Part shown: positions 1 to 8,290 of the stretch, in pieces | How the letters are laid out: the number at the start of each line of letters is the position of its first letter | Position numbering within the stretch: position 1 is the first letter of the stretch | NCBI GenBank assembly: GCA_035316025.1 | Contig: DATFXL010000065.1 | Location: forward strand, 1-36,741 | Source of the DNA: JALZAA01 sp035316025 | GTDB taxonomy: Bacteria > Actinomycetota > Acidimicrobiia > IMCC26256 > JACDBD01 | Reading direction: 5' to 3' | DNA length: 36,741 nt | Position numbers and translations under genes: made by a program | Notes under the pieces: generated by a model | Told to the model about the DNA's origin: nothing | Database searches by the model: none | Seen by the model: only the letters and a program-made list of their open reading frames with translations

Positions 1-1
1 C

Positions 2-208
2 GGCGACTACAGCCGCCGACACCACGAAGCCGCCATCCTCATCCCCAGCGGCCCGCCGCTCGGGCAATGGGTCTTCAAGCTCGTAACCTCGGAGTTGCGC
101 GGCCAAGGCGTTTCAAGCGGCGAGGCCGTCGCGCGAGCCACGAGGGCGGTACGGGGCAGCGATCCCGACTTCCACCCTCGATACGACCCTCGGCTACTCG
201 AGCAATAA
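2..208 (+). CDS. C-terminal fragment of an unrecognised plus-strand protein
   Basis: An open frame enters from the left window edge and runs 68 codons to TAA at 206-208, with mostly G or C in third positions, as in the neighbouring real genes. The visible tail reads ...AAILIPSGPPLGQWVFKL... and ends ...YDPRLLEQ. It is the only plausible plus-strand gene in the window and converges on rsmB, whose stop is at 315. I do not recognise the family. The tail faintly recalls a caspase-like CHAT-domain C-terminus, but that is a guess. The start and most of the protein lie outside the window. Coding status rests on codon bias and protein-like composition only. Confidence 0.5.
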   Translation, partial: GDYSRRHHEAAILIPSGPPLGQWVFKLVTSELRGQGVSSGEAVARATRAVRGSDPDFHPRYDPRLLEQ

Positions 209-263
209 GCCCAGCCGTACCAACGAGTCGAACCAGCCGGTTCGGCGTCGAAATCCGAGGACG

Positions 264-281
264 CCCCACCGGCCGGTGGGG
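264..281. terminator. Perfect palindrome between convergent genes, possible bidirectional terminator
   Basis: CCCCACCGGCCGGTGGGG is a perfect 18-base palindrome that can fold as a 7-bp stem with a GGCC loop on either strand. It lies in the 106-base gap between the plus-strand fragment (stop 208) and rsmB (stop 315), where both transcripts must end. Neither side has a U-tract, so it is not a canonical intrinsic terminator. A shorter palindrome, TCCGGCCGGA, follows at 291-300. Nothing else is visible in this gap. Confidence 0.35.
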
Positions 282-314
282 GTCTGAGCTTCCGGCCGGA
301 GTACCGAGGTGTGG

Positions 315-1604
315 TTACGTGCGCCGTAGCGACAAGACATACATGCCGTCGGTGCCCACGTCGTGCGGGAGCAGGAGCGCGCCTCGTCCTCGGCGTCGCC
401 ACGGCGAGCCCGGGGCGGGGTCGGCCACGAGCTCCGGGAGCGCGTGCTCGGCCCAGGCGTCGACGCCGGTCGTCTCGGCCTCCGTGAGGGTGCAGACCGA
501 GTAGACCACGACGCCGTCCGGTCGCACCGACCGGGCCGCCGCCCGCAGCAGCTCGCGTTGGAGCTCGACGAGGCGGGGCACCTCTTCGGCCCGGATGCGC
601 CACCGCAGCTCGGCCCGCCGGCGCAGGACTCCCAGGCCGGTGCACGGCGCATCGACGAGGACACGATCGCCGCTGCCGTCGCGGAGCGGGAGGTTCCGGC
701 CGTCGGCGACGACCGCGAACATGTGATCGAGCCGGAGGCGGTCCCGGGCGGCGGTGACCCGCCGAATCCGAGTCGGCTGTACGTCGCAGGCGACGACGCG
801 CCCCTCCGCAATCCGCTCGCCGATAGCCGTTGCCTTTCCGCCCGGCGCGGCGGCGACGTCCATCACGGTGTCGCCCGGCTGCGGGTCGAGAACCTCGACG
901 ACGGCCTGGCTGGCCTCGTCCTGTGGGGTCGCCCGTCCGTCGGCGACCGCCGGCACCGCGGCCGGATCGCCGATCCCCCGGACGAGCAGCGCGCCGTCGG
1001 CGAGCGCGCCGGGCGACACCTCGGCCTCGGCCGCGCGCAACTCGCCGGCTATCTCGTCCCGGTCGGCCCGCCGAGTGTCGACCCGTATCGCCACGGCCGG
1101 GGGCTCGTTCCCGATCGCCAGCGTCGCGTGTGCGTCGGCCCAGCCGTACGTCGTCACGAGCTCGTTGACGATCCAGTCGGGATACGAGAGCCGCACGCCG
1201 AGCGCAGCGGTGTCGTCACCTTCTGGCCAGGGCCACGGCGGGCCGAGGCGCGCCAGTGCGCGTAGAACGGCGTTCACGTAGGGACGGGCTCGACGCGGCG
1301 CGGCCGTCACTGTCTCCCCCACCGCCGCGTGCGCAGGGACGTCGGCGAGCAGCTGGTAGGCGCCCAGCCGCACCGCGGCGCGGGTGGGGGGATCGAGCGC
1401 GTCGAGCGGTCGATCGGTGACCCGCTCGAGCAGCTGGTCCAGGGCGCGCTGCTGGCGGATCGTCCCGTAGACGAGGTCGGTGGCAAAGGCGCGATCCCGC
1501 TCGTCGAGTCCGGAGTCACGCAGCAGCGTGGGCAGGACGAGATTCGAATAGGCGCCGTCCTCGACGCGCACGAGCGCGGCGAGCGCGACCTCGCGGCTGG
1601 TCAC
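315..1604 (-). CDS. rsmB: 16S rRNA (cytosine-5)-methyltransferase RsmB (Sun/Fmu)
   Basis: 429-residue RsmB, which uses SAM to methylate C5 of cytosine 967 (E. coli numbering) in 16S rRNA. Residues 1-130 are a NusB-like helical RNA-binding domain and the rest is a Rossmann methyltransferase. The SAM loop DVAAAPGGK is at 249-257. The two expected cysteines are in DAPCTG (C321, catalytic nucleophile) and SVCTL (C371). The GTG start at 1604 overlaps the fmt stop as GTGA, so translation is probably coupled. The reading frame stays open further upstream, but that part lies inside fmt and has no family resemblance. This is the last minus-strand gene seen in the window. Confidence 0.93.
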   Translation of the reverse strand: MTSREVALAALVRVEDGAYSNLVLPTLLRDSGLDERDRAFATDLVYGTIRQQRALDQLLERVTDRPLDALDPPTRAAVRLGAYQLLADVPAHAAVGETVTAAPRRARPYVNAVLRALARLGPPWPWPEGDDTAALGVRLSYPDWIVNELVTTYGWADAHATLAIGNEPPAVAIRVDTRRADRDEIAGELRAAEAEVSPGALADGALLVRGIGDPAAVPAVADGRATPQDEASQAVVEVLDPQPGDTVMDVAAAPGGKATAIGERIAEGRVVACDVQPTRIRRVTAARDRLRLDHMFAVVADGRNLPLRDGSGDRVLVDAPCTGLGVLRRRAELRWRIRAEEVPRLVELQRELLRAAARSVRPDGVVVYSVCTLTEAETTGVDAWAEHALPELVADPAPGSPWRRRGRGALLLPHDVGTDGMYVLSLRRT

Positions 1605-2509
1605 GAGCCTTCGAGCGGCTGCACCGGGAGCGTGCGACCACGCACGCCCGCCATCCAGGCCTCGCCGGACATGTGCGGCCTGCCCTCGGGCTGCACCTCG
1701 CCGAGGCGGAGGATCCCCGACGAGGTGACGAGACCGCCCGGCGGACGAACGACGCCCGGCCGGCCCTGTCCGGGCTCGGGCCAGGCGCGCCAGACCTTGA
1801 CTCGCTTGCCGTCGACGATCATCCACGCGCCCGGTCTCGGATTCCCGGCGCGCACGACGCGCGCCAGCTCCTCCGCCGCTCGTGACCCGTCGATGTGGAA
1901 CTCATCCACCGAGAGCTTCTCGGCGTAGGTGGGCTGTCCGTGCTGCGGAATCGGCTCGGTCTCGAGCACGCGTGGGAGGTGCTCGACGAGCAGTTGCGTC
2001 CCGAGTTCGGTCAACCGGGCGTGGAGCTCACCGGCGGTCTCCTTCGACCCGATCGCGGTCGACGCGCACCCGTAGGTCCCGCCCGTGTCGAGGCCTTCCT
2101 CGATGCGCATGACGCAGACCCCCGTCTCGAGGTCGCCGGCGAGGATTGCCCGCTCGACCGGGGCCGCGCCGCGCCAGCGCGGCAGCAGCGAGTAGTGCAG
2201 GTTCACGAACCCGTGGGGCAACGCGTCGAGGAACGCAGGCGGCAGGAGCTGCCCGAACGCCACCGCCACGCCCAGCTCGGCGCCCGACGCCGCGACCTCC
2301 TCGATCGCTTCGCGGGCCCGGGGCGGGGTGACGATGCGCAGACCCAGCTCGGAGGCCGCCCGCTTCACGGGCGTGGGGTCATCGTGGCCGCCTCGGCTGC
2401 GCCGGCGGTCGGGTTGGGTAAGCACCAGCGCAACGTCGTGGCCGGCGTCGACCAGCGCTCGCAACGGCGTCACCGCCTCGGCCGGTGTTCCCAGGAAGAC
2501 GAGGCGCAC
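1601..2509 (-). CDS. fmt: Methionyl-tRNA formyltransferase
   Basis: 302-residue Fmt, which formylates initiator Met-tRNA using 10-formyltetrahydrofolate. The N-terminus VRLVFLGTPAEAV matches the family's Rossmann-like start. The formyltransferase signature SLLPRWRGAAP is at 107-117. Catalytic N103 and H105 precede it, and D141 lies in GLDTG. The C-terminal OB-like tRNA-binding domain follows from about residue 205. The GTG start at 2509 was chosen because it sits directly on the conserved first strand, 16 bases after the def stop. fmt next to def is the classic pairing of formylation and deformylation genes. It overlaps rsmB by 4 bases. Confidence 0.94.
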   Translation of the reverse strand: MRLVFLGTPAEAVTPLRALVDAGHDVALVLTQPDRRRSRGGHDDPTPVKRAASELGLRIVTPPRAREAIEEVAASGAELGVAVAFGQLLPPAFLDALPHGFVNLHYSLLPRWRGAAPVERAILAGDLETGVCVMRIEEGLDTGGTYGCASTAIGSKETAGELHARLTELGTQLLVEHLPRVLETEPIPQHGQPTYAEKLSVDEFHIDGSRAAEELARVVRAGNPRPGAWMIVDGKRVKVWRAWPEPGQGRPGVVRPPGGLVTSSGILRLGEVQPEGRPHMSGEAWMAGVRGRTLPVQPLEGS

Positions 2510-2525
2510 CGCCGGCGCGCCCCGG

Positions 2526-3044
2526 TCAGAGCGCGGGACCGGCGCCCCGCGGGATCGTCGCCAGGTCCTGCTCGCGGAGCGCCCGCAGCGCGCGCCTGCG
2601 CTCGTCCGGATCGAGGCGGTCGAGCAGCAACACGCCGTCGAGGTGGTCGATCTCGTGCTGGAAGAGGCGCGCGAGCACCTCGTCGGCTTCGATCTCCACT
2701 TCGTCGCCGTCCAGACCGATCCCCCGCAGCGTGACCACCTTGGGCCGGACGATCTCGAAGTGCATCCCCGGCACGGACAAACACCCCTCGTTGTAGGTCC
2801 ACTCACCGGAGGCGGCGACGATCTCCGGGTTGACGATCGTGTGCGGACCCTCACCGACGTCGTAGGTGAAGATGCGCCGCTGCACGCCGATCTGAGGCGC
2901 GGCCAGACCGATGCCGACGGCCTCGTACATCGTCTCGAACATCGTCTCCGCCAGCGTGGCGAGGCTCCCGTCGACGTCCTCGACCTCGCGGGCGCGCTGC
3001 TTCAGTACGGGATCCCCGAAAAGGCGGACGGGATGGGTCGCCAT
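2526..3044 (-). CDS. def: Peptide deformylase
   Basis: 172-residue metal-dependent peptide deformylase, which removes the formyl group from nascent proteins. All three family motifs are present: GIGLAAPQ at 44-51, EGCLS at 86-90 (metal ligand C88) and HEIDH at 130-134 (two metal ligands and the catalytic glutamate). The start ATG at 3044 gives MATHPVRLFGDPVL, the usual N-terminus. An in-frame upstream ATG at 3098 would add 18 residues and form an ATGA overlap with the priA stop. No clear Shine-Dalgarno precedes 3044, so translation may in fact start at 3098. Confidence 0.94.
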   Translation of the reverse strand: MATHPVRLFGDPVLKQRAREVEDVDGSLATLAETMFETMYEAVGIGLAAPQIGVQRRIFTYDVGEGPHTIVNPEIVAASGEWTYNEGCLSVPGMHFEIVRPKVVTLRGIGLDGDEVEIEADEVLARLFQHEIDHLDGVLLLDRLDPDERRRALRALREQDLATIPRGAGPAL

Positions 3045-3094
3045 GGATGGAGGGTACCAGTGAGGTTCTCGATCGCCGACGGGCGCGCCGGTGC

Positions 3095-4966
3095 TCATAC
3101 TCGCAGCGGGTCCACATCGACGCGCAGGCGTCCGCGTTCACGTGCCGGCGTGAGGTCGACGCCGGCGAGCGCGTCGCAAAGGACGTCGATCGACGGCGCC
3201 TGCACCAGCGCGCGAGAAGACGAGCCGGCGGCGACGGGTCCCAACACGCGTACCTCGCGAATCGCCCGGATCGCCGCACACGCGACGCCCACCGCCTCGG
3301 AGGCGCCGCTGACCTCCGCCAACCCGCCGAACGGCGGGAAGCCGAGGACCCGGCGCCGGGCTCGTTCGGCGTCGGCGACGATGGTCGGATCGGCCGCGCG
3401 GGCGGCTTCGATGACGTCGTGGTCTGGAGCCCTTGTCTGCACGAGCACCCGCCCTGCGCCGCGCCGTCCGCCGACGACGCGCGCCGCCCGGACCAAGAGC
3501 CACAGAGCCTGTTCGGCCGCCCGGTACCGGGCCGCGAGCAGCTCCTGGTCGAACTCCAGGAATGCGACCAGATCGGTGCGGGGCGGGTCGGCGGCGATGC
3601 GGTGCAGAACGGCCTCCGTGCCGACCAGCACGTCGGCGGCGGGGAGGCTGACGGTCGACGCGTCGACCTCGGCCACCGATGCCCGCGGCAGCAGCGCGGC
3701 AACCTCGTCGCGCAGGCGAGCCACGCCCGGGCGCCGTCGCGAGAACCGTGTGCTGTGGCAGTGCAGGCAGACGCGCGGACGCTCGGTCCCGCATCGAACG
3801 CACACGAGGCCGGCGTCTCCCTCGACCACCGCTGAGCCGCACACCTCACACTGCGCGATGCGTCCGCACTCGCGGCAAACGAGTAGTTGCGCGCGTCCCC
3901 GGCGATTCACGACGCACACGGCGCGGGCGCCGCGTTCGAGCGTGGCGTGGAGCGCCGTGGTGAGCGAGTCGGAGAACAGACCGCGGCCGGGTGGCTGGTC
4001 GCGCAAGTCGACGACGTCGAAGCGGGGCCAGCCCTCACGCTCGATCGGGCGAGCCGGACGGTCCGGCGGTCCGACAGCGGCTTCGACGTCGACCGTCGGA
4101 GCCGGGCTCACAAAGCTGCATCGTGCGCCGGCGCGCCGCGCGCGCTCGAGTGCGACGTCCCGGGCATTCCACGTGGGGGCGCGCTCCTCTTTGAGAGCCT
4201 CGTCGCCCTCGTCGAGGACGACGACGGTGGTGAGATCCGGTACGGGCGCGAGCACAGCCACCCTGCCGCCCACGATGACGGTGGCGCCCGTGCGGGAGCG
4301 CTCCCAGCTCACGGTGCGCGGTGCGTCGCCGTCGTAGCCGCGAATGACGACCATGTCGTGACCTGATCGTCGCAGCCTCTCGGACACCGCGCGCACATCC
4401 CGCGCGTCGGGCGCGACGACGATCGTCGAGCCCTCCTCGCCCAGCAGCGCCTCGACGACCTCCAGGCGCTCGGTCGCCGGTGGCCAGGCGAGCAACCCCC
4501 GCGCCCGCGTGCGGAGCGGGTCGAGCCCGGCGGGAAGCGCGGTCGGCGGGAACACGGCCGCGTGCAGCTCCACGGCGTCGGACGGCGCGACAACGTTCGG
4601 GGGCGACGCCGAACGGAGGAGGAGGGCGAGCGGTCCCGCGTACCGCCACGCCGCCCACCGGCACAGCTGGACGACGTCGGGCGGCGGACCGGCCGAGACA
4701 ACATTCGCCAGCGAGCGCAGCTCACCCGGCTCCACCTCGGGCTGGACCTCGTCATCGACGACCCAGCCGCGCACGCGTCGTCCGTGCAGGGGGACGCGGA
4801 CGATCGTGCCGACGCGCACGAGGCGGGCGAGGTCGGCGGGAACGAGGTAGTCGAACGCGCGCGCGACAGCGGGCAGATCGGGTTGGACCCGGCAGACGCG
4901 CGGATCTGCTATGCGAGGGCTTCCGCCGCCTTGCGCAGCACTTCGGCCTCGTCGGTGCGCTCCCAC
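3095..4966 (-). CDS. priA: Primosomal protein N' (PriA), actinobacterial type without helicase motifs
   Basis: About 600-residue PriA homologue, expected to help restart replication at stalled forks. The N-terminal DNA-binding domain is clear (AFDYLVP at about 37-43, then VPLHGRRVRGWVV). Eight cysteines in CxxC pairs (364/367, 373/376, 389/392, 400/403) form the zinc-binding insertion. The helicase core is degenerate: AWPPATERL (160-168) replaces the Walker A loop, and DEGD (252-255) stands where DEEH is usual. This matches the known actinobacterial PriA lineage, probably an assembly factor rather than an ATPase. The start is uncertain. GTG at 4966 overlaps metK by 58 bases. An ATA forming ATAG with the metK stop (4912-4909), preceded by GGAAG, is another candidate. 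Confidence 0.85.
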   Translation of the reverse strand: MGAHRRGRSAAQGGGSPRIADPRVCRVQPDLPAVARAFDYLVPADLARLVRVGTIVRVPLHGRRVRGWVVDDEVQPEVEPGELRSLANVVSAGPPPDVVQLCRWAAWRYAGPLALLLRSASPPNVVAPSDAVELHAAVFPPTALPAGLDPLRTRARGLLAWPPATERLEVVEALLGEEGSTIVVAPDARDVRAVSERLRRSGHDMVVIRGYDGDAPRTVSWERSRTGATVIVGGRVAVLAPVPDLTTVVVLDEGDEALKEERAPTWNARDVALERARRAGARCSFVSPAPTVDVEAAVGPPDRPARPIEREGWPRFDVVDLRDQPPGRGLFSDSLTTALHATLERGARAVCVVNRRGRAQLLVCRECGRIAQCEVCGSAVVEGDAGLVCVRCGTERPRVCLHCHSTRFSRRRPGVARLRDEVAALLPRASVAEVDASTVSLPAADVLVGTEAVLHRIAADPPRTDLVAFLEFDQELLAARYRAAEQALWLLVRAARVVGGRRGAGRVLVQTRAPDHDVIEAARAADPTIVADAERARRRVLGFPPFGGLAEVSGASEAVGVACAAIRAIREVRVLGPVAAGSSSRALVQAPSIDVLCDALAGVDLTPARERGRLRVDVDPLRV

Positions 4967-6102
4967 GTGAAGGTGGGCTCGCGCCGCCCGAAGTGACCGT
5001 ACGCGGCGGTCTTCTGGTAGATCGGGCGCCGCAGGTCGAGCCGCTCGATGATCGCCGCCGGCCGGAGGTCGAAGTGATCCTGGACGAGCGCGCCGAGCTT
5101 CAGCGGGTCGATCTGCGAAGTGCCGAACGTCTCGACCATCACCGAAACCGGGCGCGCCACTCCGATCGCGTACGCGACCTGGACCTCGCAGCGCTTGGCG
5201 ATCCCGGCCGCGACCACGTTCTTGGCGACGTTGCGAACGGCATACGCGGCGGACCGGTCGACCTTGGTCGGGTCCTTGCCGCTGAACGCGCCGCCACCGT
5301 GGCGGGCCATGCCCCCGTAGGTATCGACGATGATCTTGCGGCCCGTGAGCCCGCAGTCGGCGTGCGGCCCACCCTTCTCGAAGCTCCCGGTCGGGTTGAC
5401 GAGCATCTCGAAGTCGTCATCCGAGAACTCGGCGGGCAGCAACGGCCGGACGACGTGCTCGAGCAGTTCCGGCTTGAGCGTCCGGTCGATGTTCAGCCCG
5501 GGCTCGTGCTGCGTCGAGATGAGGACGTTGCAGAGGCGCTTGGGGACGTTGTCCTCGTACTCGATCGTCACCTGCGTCTTTCCGTCCGGCCGCACATACG
5601 GGAGCGTGCCGTCGCGGCGAACCTGGGCCAGGCGCTCGGCGAGCCGGTGCGCGAGCCAGATCGGCATCGGCATGAGGTCGTCGGTCTCGTCGCACGCGTA
5701 GCCGAACATCATCCCCTGGTCGCCGGCGCCGACCTCGTCGTAATGGTCGCCATCGCCGCTGCGGAGCTCGAACGCCTTGTCGACGCCCTGGGCGATGTCC
5801 GAGGACTGCTCGTCGATCGACGTGATGACCGCGCACGAGTTGCCGTCGAAGCCGTAGCTCGCGTCCGTGTACCCGATCCCCCGGATCACGTCGCGCACGA
5901 GGCGTGGGATGTCGAGATGCGCGTTGGAGCTGATCTCGCCGGCGACGACCGCCATGCCCGTCGTGCACATGCTCTCGCACGCGACCCGGCTGTACGGGTC
6001 CTGGTCGAACATCCCGTCGAGGACGGCGTCGCTGATCTGATCGCACATCTTGTCGGGATGACCCTCGGTCACCGACTCCGACGTGAACATGAACCGGCTC
6101 AT
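4909..6102 (-). CDS. metK: S-adenosylmethionine synthetase
   Basis: 397-residue MetK, which makes SAM from methionine and ATP. GHPDK (14-18) is the N-terminal ATP-binding signature. GAGDQGMMFGYA is the methionine/ATP hexapeptide region, and GGGAFSGKDPTKVDRS is the phosphate-binding P-loop-like signature. The length is normal for the family. The ATG at 6102 overlaps the coaBC stop as ATGA. No SAM riboswitch is possible here because there is no leader: metK sits inside a coupled operon. Confidence 0.97.
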   Translation of the reverse strand: MSRFMFTSESVTEGHPDKMCDQISDAVLDGMFDQDPYSRVACESMCTTGMAVVAGEISSNAHLDIPRLVRDVIRGIGYTDASYGFDGNSCAVITSIDEQSSDIAQGVDKAFELRSGDGDHYDEVGAGDQGMMFGYACDETDDLMPMPIWLAHRLAERLAQVRRDGTLPYVRPDGKTQVTIEYEDNVPKRLCNVLISTQHEPGLNIDRTLKPELLEHVVRPLLPAEFSDDDFEMLVNPTGSFEKGGPHADCGLTGRKIIVDTYGGMARHGGGAFSGKDPTKVDRSAAYAVRNVAKNVVAAGIAKRCEVQVAYAIGVARPVSVMVETFGTSQIDPLKLGALVQDHFDLRPAAIIERLDLRRPIYQKTAAYGHFGRREPTFTWERTDEAEVLRKAAEALA

Positions 6103-7352
6103 GTCTCTGTGTTCGCTCCTCTGGCGTCGTGGGCGAGGACCACCGCGATGCGATCGAGCAGGAGGTCCGCCAGATCGCCCTTGTCGAGGAGGGACGTCTC
6201 CTCCCGAGAACCGGACGAGTACAGCAGGACCGCCCGGTTCGTGTCGACTTCGAATCCCGCGTCCGACGCCGAGACATCGTTCGCCACCATCACGTCGACG
6301 CGCTTGCCGACCATCTTCTCGGCGGCATGCTGCTCCACATGGTCGGTCTCGGCGGCGAAGCCCACGAGGACCTGCCCGGGCTGCTTGCGCTCGCCGAGCA
6401 GGGCGAGCACGTCGGTCGTCGGCTCCAGCACGACCTCGGGTACGCCCTCCCGCTTCTTCAGCTTCTCGTCGGCTACGGCCTTGGGCCGGAAGTCGGCGAC
6501 GGCCGCCGCCATCACGACGACGTCACAGCCGGGGAAGCGTGATGTGACGGCGCGCGCCATGTCGTCGGCGGTCTCCACGTGCTCGACCTCGATCCCGGAA
6601 ACGTCGACGGGCCGTTTCATGGTGGTGACGAGCTCGACGGCGGCGCCGCGCCGGGCGGCGCGCTCGGCCACGGCATGACCCATCTTCCCGGACGACCGGT
6701 TCCCGACGAACCGGACGGGGTCGATCGGCTCGCGCGTCCCGCCCGCGGTGACCAAAAGGCGGATTCCCGCGAGGTCGCCGGCGTCGGCGAGCACACCGGC
6801 GGCGGCAACGATGATGCGTTCGGGCTCGGCGAGACGACCGGCGCCGATGTCACCGCCGGCGAGGCGCCCCTCCTCGGGGTCGACGATGCGGACGCCGCGC
6901 GTGCGCAGCTGGGCGAGGTTGTCCTGGACGGCGGCGTGCTCCCACATCTCGGTGTGCATCGCCGGGGCGAGGACCACGGGCGCCTTCGTCGCGAGCAGCG
7001 TCGCGGTGAGCAAGTCGTCCGAGATGCCGTTGGCGTACTTGCCGATGAGGTTGGCGGTGGCGGGGGCGATCACGACGAGGTCGGCGGCGCGGCCGAGCTT
7101 CGTGTGCGGGATCGGGTCGGGCCCCTCGAACAGGGACGTCCGCGCCGGCTCCGACGCCAACGCCGAGAAGGTGAGCGCGCCGACGAAGCGTTGCGCGTCG
7201 TCTGTGAGAACCGGAACGACGTGCGCGCCAGCGTCGACGAGGCGGCGGCAGACCTCGGCGGCCTTGTAGGCGGCAATGCCACCGGTGACGCCCAGGACGA
7301 CGCGACGCCCGCGCAGCGCAAGCAGCGGATCGCTGTGCTCGCGCGCGGCCAT
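6099..7352 (-). CDS. coaBC: Bifunctional phosphopantothenoylcysteine decarboxylase / phosphopantothenate-cysteine ligase
   Basis: 417-residue CoaBC (Dfp), which carries out two consecutive steps of coenzyme A synthesis. The N-terminal half is the FMN-dependent CoaC decarboxylase (VTGGIAAYKAAE near residue 23). The substrate motif reads APAMHTEMW, with His at the position of Asn in the E. coli PxMNxxMW motif, a variant I recall from other actinobacteria. The C-terminal half is the CoaB ligase, with VTAGGTREPIDPVR, RFVGNRSSGKMG, AAAVADFRP and the KLKK region. The ATG at 7352 lies 18 bases after rpoZ, and the stop overlaps metK by 4 bases. Confidence 0.95.
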   Translation of the reverse strand: MAAREHSDPLLALRGRRVVLGVTGGIAAYKAAEVCRRLVDAGAHVVPVLTDDAQRFVGALTFSALASEPARTSLFEGPDPIPHTKLGRAADLVVIAPATANLIGKYANGISDDLLTATLLATKAPVVLAPAMHTEMWEHAAVQDNLAQLRTRGVRIVDPEEGRLAGGDIGAGRLAEPERIIVAAAGVLADAGDLAGIRLLVTAGGTREPIDPVRFVGNRSSGKMGHAVAERAARRGAAVELVTTMKRPVDVSGIEVEHVETADDMARAVTSRFPGCDVVVMAAAVADFRPKAVADEKLKKREGVPEVVLEPTTDVLALLGERKQPGQVLVGFAAETDHVEQHAAEKMVGKRVDVMVANDVSASDAGFEVDTNRAVLLYSSGSREETSLLDKGDLADLLLDRIAVVLAHDARGANTET

Positions 7353-7370
7353 GGGTGTCGCCTGCGCCTG

Positions 7371-7688
7371 CTAGGCCCGGTCGGGTTCCTCGGCGTCGGT
7401 GAGCAGCGCGGCCTCGGCCTCGGCCTCGACGTCTTCCTCCGGAGGCTTGGCAACGGCGCGGATCTTGCCCGCCTCGATCTCTTCGAGGGAGATCGACAAC
7501 GGCTTGCGGGACACGGAGGTGACCTGCGGAGGCACGATCTTGCCGAGCCCCTCCCCGAGCTGGTTGTAGTAGTCGTTGATCTCGCGGGCCCGCATGGCGG
7601 CCAACGTGACCAGCGTGAACTTGGAGTCGACGCGGTCGAGGAGGCTCTCCGTGCGGGGCTCCATGAGCGAGGCGCGTCGTTCGGCCAT
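7371..7688 (-). CDS. rpoZ: RNA polymerase omega subunit
   Basis: 105-residue omega subunit, which assists assembly and stability of RNA polymerase. The core matches the family: SLLDRVDSKFTLVTLAAMRA, REINDYYNQLGEGLG and KPLSISLEEIEAGKI. An acidic tail (EEDVEAEAEAALL...) follows. The ATG at 7688 is preceded by GGAAGG with a 7-base spacer. A second in-frame ATG at 7664 would remove eight residues. It lies between gmk and coaBC, its usual actinobacterial position. Confidence 0.94.
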   Translation of the reverse strand: MAERRASLMEPRTESLLDRVDSKFTLVTLAAMRAREINDYYNQLGEGLGKIVPPQVTSVSRKPLSISLEEIEAGKIRAVAKPPEEDVEAEAEAALLTDAEEPDRA

Positions 7689-7707
7689 TCCGGGACCTTC
7701 CAGGGGG

Positions 7708-8277
7708 TCAGGAGGGCGGTGATCCGCCCCGGTGACCAGCAAGGATAGCAGCCACTTCGCTCGCGGCCCGATCAGCGTCGTCGTTCACGACCACAGCGTC
7801 GAACCGATCGGCGGCCCGTTCCTCGTCGTCGGCCCGAGCGAGGCGGCGTTCGGTCGCCTCGGGGTCGTCCTGTCCACGTTCCTCGAGGCGGCGTCTCTGC
7901 TCATCGCGAGACGGCGCCTTCACGAAGACGAGCACCGCGTCCGGGAACGCGTGCTTCACGGCGAGCGCGCCCTGGACGTCGATCTCGAGCAGAACGTCGT
8001 CGCCGGCGGCCAAGTGCTCGTCGACGGCCGCACGCGGGGTGCCCTTGAGATCGCCGTAGACGTCGAACCACTCGAGGAACCCGCCCGCGTCACGCACGCG
8101 CTCGAACTCGGCGCGGTCGAAGAAGAGGTAATCCCGTCCGTCGACCTCGTCCTCGCGCCTCACCCGCGTGGTCGCCGACACCGAGAACCACAGACGCCGA
8201 TCGCGCTCGAGGAGCTTCCGGACGATGGTCCCCTTGCCGACCCCGGACGGGCCCGCGACGACCAGCAGGACGCCCAG
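7708..8277 (-). CDS. gmk: Guanylate kinase, apparent CTG start
   Basis: Guanylate kinase (GMP + ATP to GDP + ADP), 189 residues from the CTG at 8277. The P-loop GPSGVGKGT is at 9-17. The GMP-binding SATTRxxRxxE region and EIDVQGALAVK follow, and the C-terminal helices are intact. The earliest ordinary start in frame is GTG at 8181, but that would delete the P-loop. Between the upstream in-frame stop (inside mihF) and 8181 there is no ATG, GTG or TTG. CTG at 8277 gives MGVLLVVAGPSG, the normal family length, with a weak GGCGG 6 bases upstream. CTG codons at 8268 and 8265 are other options, and a base error nearby is possible. The gene follows mihF by 13 bases. Confidence 0.88.
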   Translation of the reverse strand: MGVLLVVAGPSGVGKGTIVRKLLERDRRLWFSVSATTRVRREDEVDGRDYLFFDRAEFERVRDAGGFLEWFDVYGDLKGTPRAAVDEHLAAGDDVLLEIDVQGALAVKHAFPDAVLVFVKAPSRDEQRRRLEERGQDDPEATERRLARADDEERAADRFDAVVVNDDADRAASEVAAILAGHRGGSPPS

Positions 8278-8290
8278 GGCGTGCCGCCGA

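Noticed and set aside
2328..4337. 669-codon plus-strand open frame opposite fmt, def and priA
   Set aside because: Shadow of real minus-strand genes; the composition is Arg/Ser/Ala-rich and has no motifs.
6103..6140. SAM riboswitch before metK
   Set aside because: metK overlaps coaBC by 4 bases, so no leader exists.
4480..6678. 732-codon plus-strand open frame opposite priA, metK and coaBC
   Set aside because: Antisense shadow; the conserved motifs are all on the minus strand.
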